From NCBI GenBank assembly GCA_023262185.1, contig JALRDO010000006.1, positions 24,222 through 88,221 of the forward strand: a DNA stretch of 64,000 bases. Direction: 5' to 3'. The notes beneath the pieces were generated by a model. It did no database searches. It had not been told where the DNA came from and worked only from the letters and a program-made list of their open reading frames with translations. The translations under genes and the position numbers were made by a program. Shown here in pieces: positions 59,274 to 64,000 of the stretch. Within the stretch, counting starts at the first letter, position 1; every line of letters begins with the position of its first letter. The stretch is from Flavobacteriaceae bacterium. GTDB taxonomy: Bacteria; Bacteroidota; Bacteroidia; Flavobacteriales; Flavobacteriaceae.

Positions 59274-60758
59274 ATGAAAAGACAGCTCTTAATGCTGGCC
59301 CTAGGACTTAGTTTTCTTGGGCTTAAAGCACAAACAACCGAAGATCTTTACAGGTATTTACAAAGTTATCAAGGAGGTTCGGCCCGCATCATGGGCCTAG
59401 GGCAGGCAGGTGGTGCCTTAAAAGGTGATTTGTATTCGATCAGCATCAATCCAGCGGCGGCCGCGCTGTTCGATTATGGAGCTTTTAGTGTGAGTACCGC
59501 GCTGAACAATAATTCAAACCGCTCTCAGACCGGAGAATTTACCGACACCGCCTCTTCTACCACGCTTAAAATCAATCAGGCTTCTGGATTGCTAGTCTTT
59601 GTTTCTGACAAGAGTGTTTGGAATAAAATCACCTTCGGCTTTAGCTATGATCAAACCGCCGCTTTCGACAACCGCATCAAGGCGGGAGGATTTGCCGAAG
59701 AGGGCTTAGATCGCTTCTTTTTAGGATTCGCCGAACAGCACAACTATATCGATTTACTACCCTACGACAATGAATTCATTGAAGAGGCCTACCGAAGAAT
59801 TGGTGTAGATTACGGTTATGCAGCCCAACAAGGATTCCTAGGGGTCTATAGTGGACTAATTGGATACGACGAGCTCGGTTACTTTTCGCGTGTAAGCTAT
59901 AACGGGCTACTACAGCGTTACAACGCCACTAAAAAAGGGGTGATGGGCAAGTTCACCCTACACTCTTCAATTTCATTCAAAGACCGCATCTTATTAGGAG
60001 GATCATTGGCGATTCAAGATTTAAAATTTGAGCGCTTTAGCTATTTAGAGGAGGATGGATACGATACCCCCTCTACCGCTTCAAAAAGCAGTTTTGACAA
60101 CTACTTGTTTACCTCAGGCATAGGAGTGTCTTCTCAACTGGGAATGCTCATAAAACTGAGTAAAGCCTTTGTGCTGGGAGCTAGTTACGCCACCCCCACT
60201 TGGTACACTATGAACGATCAAACGGCTCAGCGTATTTCTACCGATGCTGCTCTAGAAGATCTCTCGTATATCAATTTCGGACTACTTAACTTTTACGACG
60301 ATTACCGCATGAAACTGCCTTCATCATTGACGTTTAACGTCGCCCTGCATCTGTCGGAGGGAATGTCGCTTGTTGCAGATTACCGCAGAGAAAACTATGG
60401 AGACGCTCAGTATTTACCAAATTCAAATGCTTCTTTTGCTGCCGAAAACCAAGCGATGAAAAGCGCCTACAGTACGGTTGAAAGATTGGGGGTCGGAGCG
60501 GAATTCACTAAAGGCAACCGTCTTATTCGATTCGGATACAGCAGTCAGAGTGTACCAGCGATAGGAGGATCAATCGGCGCCTCAACCGCGATAAGCACCG
60601 GAATTGGATACCACTACCAAAATGCGCAGCTCGATTTTGGCTTACGTCATGAAACCCGAGATGAGAATGTATATTTCTTCGATGCTTTATTGCCAAACGC
60701 CGCTTTGGTAAAGCGCTCGAACCTTAGACTAATAGCTACATACACTCTTTCGCTATAG
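59274..60758 (+). CDS. FadL/OmpP1-family outer-membrane transport protein
   Basis: 494 aa. Signal peptide residues 1-19 (MKRQLLMLALGLSFLGLKA). GSARIMGLGQAGGALKGDLYSISINPAA is the FadL/OmpP1 N-terminal hatch pattern with the characteristic N-P-A, followed by beta-strand-rich barrel sequence ending in TYTLSL. Members move hydrophobic compounds such as long-chain fatty acids across the outer membrane; the substrate here is not determinable. It follows the W/P-rich lipoprotein gene by 9 nt. Confidence 0.88.
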   Translation: MKRQLLMLALGLSFLGLKAQTTEDLYRYLQSYQGGSARIMGLGQAGGALKGDLYSISINPAAAALFDYGAFSVSTALNNNSNRSQTGEFTDTASSTTLKINQASGLLVFVSDKSVWNKITFGFSYDQTAAFDNRIKAGGFAEEGLDRFFLGFAEQHNYIDLLPYDNEFIEEAYRRIGVDYGYAAQQGFLGVYSGLIGYDELGYFSRVSYNGLLQRYNATKKGVMGKFTLHSSISFKDRILLGGSLAIQDLKFERFSYLEEDGYDTPSTASKSSFDNYLFTSGIGVSSQLGMLIKLSKAFVLGASYATPTWYTMNDQTAQRISTDAALEDLSYINFGLLNFYDDYRMKLPSSLTFNVALHLSEGMSLVADYRRENYGDAQYLPNSNASFAAENQAMKSAYSTVERLGVGAEFTKGNRLIRFGYSSQSVPAIGGSIGASTAISTGIGYHYQNAQLDFGLRHETRDENVYFFDALLPNAALVKRSNLRLIATYTLSL

Positions 60759-60779
60759 TGTCAACTCTGTCATAATAGC

Positions 60780-60787
60780 TATCTTTG
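60780..60787 (+). promoter_or_regulatory. -7 element upstream of folE
   Basis: TATCTTTG, exact TAnnTTTG, 20 nt before the folE ATG. No clear -33 element. Confidence 0.4.
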
Positions 60788-60807
60788 CGCCCAATAGTTT
60801 TGAATCA

Positions 60808-61467
60808 ATGAACAACGAAGAACACGAGCTAGATCACCTGAGCGCCTCAGCCGAAACTCCCTTAAGAGATGACGCTTTTGAATTGAGCGACGATCAGAAG
60901 ATAGAACGCATCACTTCAAGTGTAAGAGATATTCTTGATACACTAGGGATGGACCTTGATGACGATAGCCTTAGAGGTACTCCTAAACGGGTGGCAAAGG
61001 CCTTTGTCAAAGAACTTTTCGCGGGCTTAAATCCAAAAAACAAACCGAGTTCGTCTACCTTCGAGAATAAGTACCAATACGGAGAAATGCTGGTCGAAAA
61101 AAATATCACCTTGTATTCGACCTGTGAACATCACTTACTCCCAATAGTCGGAAAAGCACATGTGGCTTATGTATCGAATGGAAGAGTTGTTGGACTTTCA
61201 AAAATGAATCGCATTGTCGATTATTTTGCCAAAAGACCACAGGTTCAAGAACGCCTTACCATGCAAGTGGTACAAGAGCTTCAAGGCATTTTAAAAACTG
61301 AGGATGTCGCCTGTATTGTAGATGCAAAACATTTATGTGTAAATTCAAGAGGAATCAAAGACATATCGAGCAGCACCATTACCGCAGAATACCAAGGAGT
61401 CTTTAAAACTGACGAAAAGCTGCGAAACGAGTTTATCGCCTATGTAGGATTACAAACTGAATTTTAA
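60808..61467 (+). CDS. folE: GTP cyclohydrolase I
   Basis: First enzyme of folate/pterin synthesis, GTP to dihydroneopterin triphosphate. 219 aa: an acidic N-terminal extension of ~40 residues, then LRGTPKRVAKAFVKELFAGL, the zinc/catalytic block TLYSTCEHHLLPIVGKAHVA, VVGLSKMNRIVDYFAKRPQV with QERLT, and the third zinc cysteine in DAKHLCVNSRG. The stop is followed after 3 nt by cysS. Confidence 0.96.
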   Translation: MNNEEHELDHLSASAETPLRDDAFELSDDQKIERITSSVRDILDTLGMDLDDDSLRGTPKRVAKAFVKELFAGLNPKNKPSSSTFENKYQYGEMLVEKNITLYSTCEHHLLPIVGKAHVAYVSNGRVVGLSKMNRIVDYFAKRPQVQERLTMQVVQELQGILKTEDVACIVDAKHLCVNSRGIKDISSSTITAEYQGVFKTDEKLRNEFIAYVGLQTEF

Positions 61468-61470
61468 TTC

Positions 61471-62961
61471 ATGAGCAACCGTTACCTCAATAACGAACTC
61501 TTTGTCTTCAACTCTTTAAGTCGAAAAAAAGAGCCCTTCACTCCGGTAGAATCCGGATACGTAGGTATGTATGTTTGCGGTCCAACGGTATATTCAAACG
61601 TTCATCTCGGCAATTGCCGCACCTTCATGTCATTCGACATGATCTATCGCTATTTATTGCACCTGGGATACAAAGTGCGTTACGTGCGTAACATTACTGA
61701 CGCGGGTCACTTAGAGCACGACGAGGATGAAGGGGAAGATAAGATTGCTAAAAAGGCCAGGCTTGAGCGAATAGAACCGATGGAGGTGGTGCACCGTTAT
61801 ACCGTTGATTTTCACCAAACCTTGGAGCAATTCAACCTTTTACCCCCTAACATTGAACCTACGGCTACAGGGCATATCATTGAGCAAATTGAAATTATTC
61901 AATCGATTATCGACAAAGGGTATGCCTATGTCGAAAACGGATCGGTCTATTTCGATGTACTCAATTTCAATACCGATCACGCCTACGGAAAATTAAGCGG
62001 AAGAAAACTCGAAGACATGGTGGCTAACACTAGAGGGCTTCAAGGACATCTCGAAAAGAAAAATCCGCAAGATTTTGCATTGTGGAAAAAGGCCGAACCT
62101 CAGCATATAATGCGATGGAACTCTCCTTGGGGAGACGGCTTCCCGGGTTGGCACATCGAATGTACCGCCATGAGTACGAAGTATCTCGGAGCCAACTTTG
62201 ACATCCATGGTGGCGGTATGGACCTCAAATTCCCTCATCACGAGTGCGAAATTGCACAGGCTGAAGCACATAGTGGTCACAGCCCAGTGAACTATTGGCT
62301 GCACGCCAACATGCTTACCCTTAATGGGAAGAAGATGTCGAAATCAACGGATAACAACATTTATCCACACGAAATTTTCAGCGGAGAGAACCGTATATTT
62401 TCAAAAGCATTTAGTCCTTCTGTAGTACGCTTTTTCATGATGCAGGCACACTACACCAGCATCCTTGATTTGAGTCAAGAGGCCCTAGAAGCCGCTGAAA
62501 AAGGCTATCAACGTCTACTTGAAGGGTATAAACGCGCTCAATCGCTAGAAGCACAAGGAAAAACCTCAACCTTCAATGTTAGCGAATGGGTAGAACGCTG
62601 TTATGCGGCAATGAATGACGATTTTAATACCCCTATTCTTATTGCACAGCTATTTGAAGGTGTTAAGCAGATCAACCTACTCCACGATCAACCAAAAGGT
62701 ATGACCTCCGAAGACTTGGAGCTATTGCGCACCACAATAGGCACCTTCACGTTTGATGTTTTAGGACTTAAAGATGAAAGCCAGCAAGATGCTGGTCATT
62801 TTGAGAAGCTTTCAGGGGTCGTTGAGTTGCTTATTGCGCAACGAAACAAAGCTAGAGAGCGCAAAGACTTTGCAACTTCAGATCAAATTAGAGAAGAACT
62901 TGCACGCCTTGGAATACAATTGAAAGATTCTAAAGAAGGTACCACCTTTTCACTTTCATGA
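61471..62961 (+). CDS. cysS: cysteinyl-tRNA synthetase
   Basis: 496 aa class I synthetase. [19 protein letters not shown] includes the HIGH-like motif (HLGN) and a zinc cysteine, WHIECTAMS and [10 protein letters not shown] the other zinc ligands, and KKMSKSTDN (near residue 288) is KMSKS. The C-terminal helical anticodon-binding domain starts near 350 and includes [15 protein letters not shown]. The ATG of yidD overlaps its TGA. Confidence 0.97.
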   Translation: MSNRYLNNELFVFNSLSRKKEPFTPVESGYVGMYVCGPTVYSNVHLGNCRTFMSFDMIYRYLLHLGYKVRYVRNITDAGHLEHDEDEGEDKIAKKARLERIEPMEVVHRYTVDFHQTLEQFNLLPPNIEPTATGHIIEQIEIIQSIIDKGYAYVENGSVYFDVLNFNTDHAYGKLSGRKLEDMVANTRGLQGHLEKKNPQDFALWKKAEPQHIMRWNSPWGDGFPGWHIECTAMSTKYLGANFDIHGGGMDLKFPHHECEIAQAEAHSGHSPVNYWLHANMLTLNGKKMSKSTDNNIYPHEIFSGENRIFSKAFSPSVVRFFMMQAHYTSILDLSQEALEAAEKGYQRLLEGYKRAQSLEAQGKTSTFNVSEWVERCYAAMNDDFNTPILIAQLFEGVKQINLLHDQPKGMTSEDLELLRTTIGTFTFDVLGLKDESQQDAGHFEKLSGVVELLIAQRNKARERKDFATSDQIREELARLGIQLKDSKEGTTFSLS

Positions 62962-63179
62962 AAAAGGTAGCGATTAGTGTACTTGTGTTTTGGGTTCGCG
63001 CCTACCAATACCTCATATCGCCCTACACACCCTCAAGTTGCAGATTCGTACCTACCTGTTCAGAATACGCCGTTGAGGCCCTCAAAAAGCACGGACCAAT
63101 AAAAGGAACTATGCTTGCCGCCAAGCGCATTGCCCGATGTCACCCATGGGGAGAAAGCGGATATGATCCGGTTCCTTAA
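62958..63179 (+). CDS. yidD: membrane protein insertion efficiency factor YidD
   Basis: 73 aa. [23 protein letters not shown] and [17 protein letters not shown] are the family signatures with their conserved cysteines. It assists YidC-dependent membrane insertion. It is translationally coupled to cysS (ATGA). Usual partners (rnpA, yidC) are not here. Confidence 0.95.
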   Translation: MKKVAISVLVFWVRAYQYLISPYTPSSCRFVPTCSEYAVEALKKHGPIKGTMLAAKRIARCHPWGESGYDPVP

Positions 63180-63218
63180 AGAGTGGCTTTTAGTTATCTT
63201 CGTTTAAAATCCTGACCT

Positions 63219-64000
63219 ATGACTTTTTTAGGAATCGTTTGGAACCCAAACGACACTTTACTGCACCTAGGACCCTTGCAGTTGAAATACTACAATTCAA
63301 TGTGGATCGCAGCCTTCGTGCTAGGCTGGTACATCATGAAGCGCATCTTCAAAACCGAAGACAAGCCTGCAGATAAGATCGATTCGCTTTTTGTTTACAG
63401 TGTAGTATCGATCATTCTCGGGGCACGACTCGGCCATGTCATTTTTTACGATTGGGCCTACTATCAAAATCACATTATTGAAATATTACTTCCCATTCGA
63501 GAGAATCCAAGGTCTAGTCTATTCGGGCTCATCAATGGGTATCAATTCACCGGATTTACCGGATTAGCGAGCCATGGTGCTGCTCTTGCCGCCATCACGG
63601 GCTTCTATTTGTTCAGCCGCAAACACAAAGAACTTTCATTTCTATGGATTGTAGACCGCATCGCTATCGTTTCTGCGATAGGCGGTGGCTTTATTCGCGT
63701 CGGAAACTTTTTTAATTCTGAGATCAACGGCAAGGTTACAGAGGCCTCATTTGCGTTTGCCACCAAGTTTGTTCGAGATGCGGACGACTTATCGAGTTAT
63801 GAGGCGGTGAGTATCACTAAGATTCCAGATGTGAATCAGGCATATAAAGCCATAGTCTCTGATCCGGCATTTAGTGACACCTTGAACGCGATTCCGTACC
63901 GTCATCCAGTGCAACTGTACGAAGCCTTTGCGTATTTCGCCATTTTTGGATTGATGTATTTTATGCTCTACCCAAATGTGCAATTGCGAAACAAAGCAGG
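63219..64000 (+). CDS. lgt: prolipoprotein diacylglyceryl transferase (3' end outside window)
   Basis: At least 260 codons from ATG 63219 (MTFLGIVWNPNDTLLHLGPL), still open at the window edge. Lgt attaches diacylglycerol to the lipobox Cys of lipoproteins, including the several lipoproteins in this window. Recognisable: SIILGARLGHVIFYDWAYY, FTGLASHGAALAAI, GGGFIRVGNFFNSEINGKV (the Lgt signature) and YRHPVQLYEAF. Several transmembrane helices. A Bacteroidota-type insertion (about residues 175-215, FVRDADDLSSYEAV...) separates the signature from PYRHPVQLYE. Confidence 0.95.
   Translation, partial: MTFLGIVWNPNDTLLHLGPLQLKYYNSMWIAAFVLGWYIMKRIFKTEDKPADKIDSLFVYSVVSIILGARLGHVIFYDWAYYQNHIIEILLPIRENPRSSLFGLINGYQFTGFTGLASHGAALAAITGFYLFSRKHKELSFLWIVDRIAIVSAIGGGFIRVGNFFNSEINGKVTEASFAFATKFVRDADDLSSYEAVSITKIPDVNQAYKAIVSDPAFSDTLNAIPYRHPVQLYEAFAYFAIFGLMYFMLYPNVQLRNKA

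Noticed and set aside
1..64000. CRISPR arrays, prophage genes, restriction or toxin-antitoxin systems
   Set aside because: No spaced direct repeats, cas, phage structural, methylase or toxin-antitoxin genes were found anywhere in the window.

Overview
This window is chromosomal DNA from a member of the Bacteroidota, most likely class Flavobacteriia (order Flavobacteriales). Evidence: the gene content and syntenies (ruvX-def-DUF5606; grpE-dnaJ; DUF1599/DoxX-like gene/tpiA divergent from folP-cdaA; proS next to tRNA-Glu/rpsT; DUF4293 next to rho), the long NusB, type II glutamine synthetase, type 3 ProRS, and promoters of the form TTTG-N18/22-TAnnTTTG instead of the E. coli -35/-10 pattern. Genes are densely packed and mostly core housekeeping. 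I see no prophage, CRISPR array, insertion sequence, rRNA or secretion cluster. The genus cannot be fixed from the sequence.

Layout. 0-8.4 kb: 3' end of an M14 peptidase-like gene, the ruvX-def-DUF5606 operon, dapD, a CCA-adding enzyme, heme A synthase, a pRiA4b ORF-3-like gene, and a nucleoid-associated-protein gene (NdpA/NA37 family) broken by a frameshift and two stops. 8.4-21 kb: uvrB, sucC, lysA, a thioredoxin, guaB, HMG-CoA lyase, pyrD, yajC, a DUF1573 lipoprotein, nusB, an ABC exporter half. 21-32 kb: a PUR-alpha-like protein, a complete M14 peptidase paralogous to the one at the left edge, a four-gene unit (sigma-54-type regulator lacking a DNA-binding domain, M28 peptidase, cyclophilin-FKBP fusion, YfiT-like DinB protein), grpE-dnaJ, mnmD, ilvE, crcB. 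33-42 kb: nitrogen genes (PII, ammonium transporter, outer-membrane barrel, Lrp regulator, type II glutamine synthetase) with pyrF, prfA and purM. 42-46 kb: a cation antiporter, a 50-aa protein, tRNA-Arg, a 40-aa lipoprotein, and accessory genes. 46-58 kb: prmA, tpiA, folP, c-di-AMP cyclase, a second ABC exporter half, truA, a phosphoesterase, rho, rpsT, two identical tRNA-Glu genes and proS. 58-64 kb: a W/P-rich lipoprotein, a FadL-type outer-membrane protein, folE, cysS, yidD and the 5' part of lgt.

How genes connect: dapD and lysA serve lysine/peptidoglycan precursor synthesis; pyrD and pyrF pyrimidines; purM and guaB purines; folP and folE folate; PII, Amt and GlnII ammonium uptake and assimilation; uvrB and a RuvX-like protein DNA maintenance; proS, cysS, prfA, def, truA, mnmD, the CCA enzyme and rpsT translation.

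The least ordinary things are: a perfect 13-bp inverted repeat spanning the guaB promoter/start codon; two ABC exporter halves 30 kb apart whose catalytic motifs are complementary in the manner of asymmetric heterodimeric exporters; a tRNA-Glu/tRNA-Glu/rpsT arrangement implying a ribosomal-protein mRNA whose 5' end is made by tRNA processing; the broken NdpA-family gene; and very small genes (40 and 50 aa) around the tRNA-Arg locus. None amounts to a clearly new multi-gene system.
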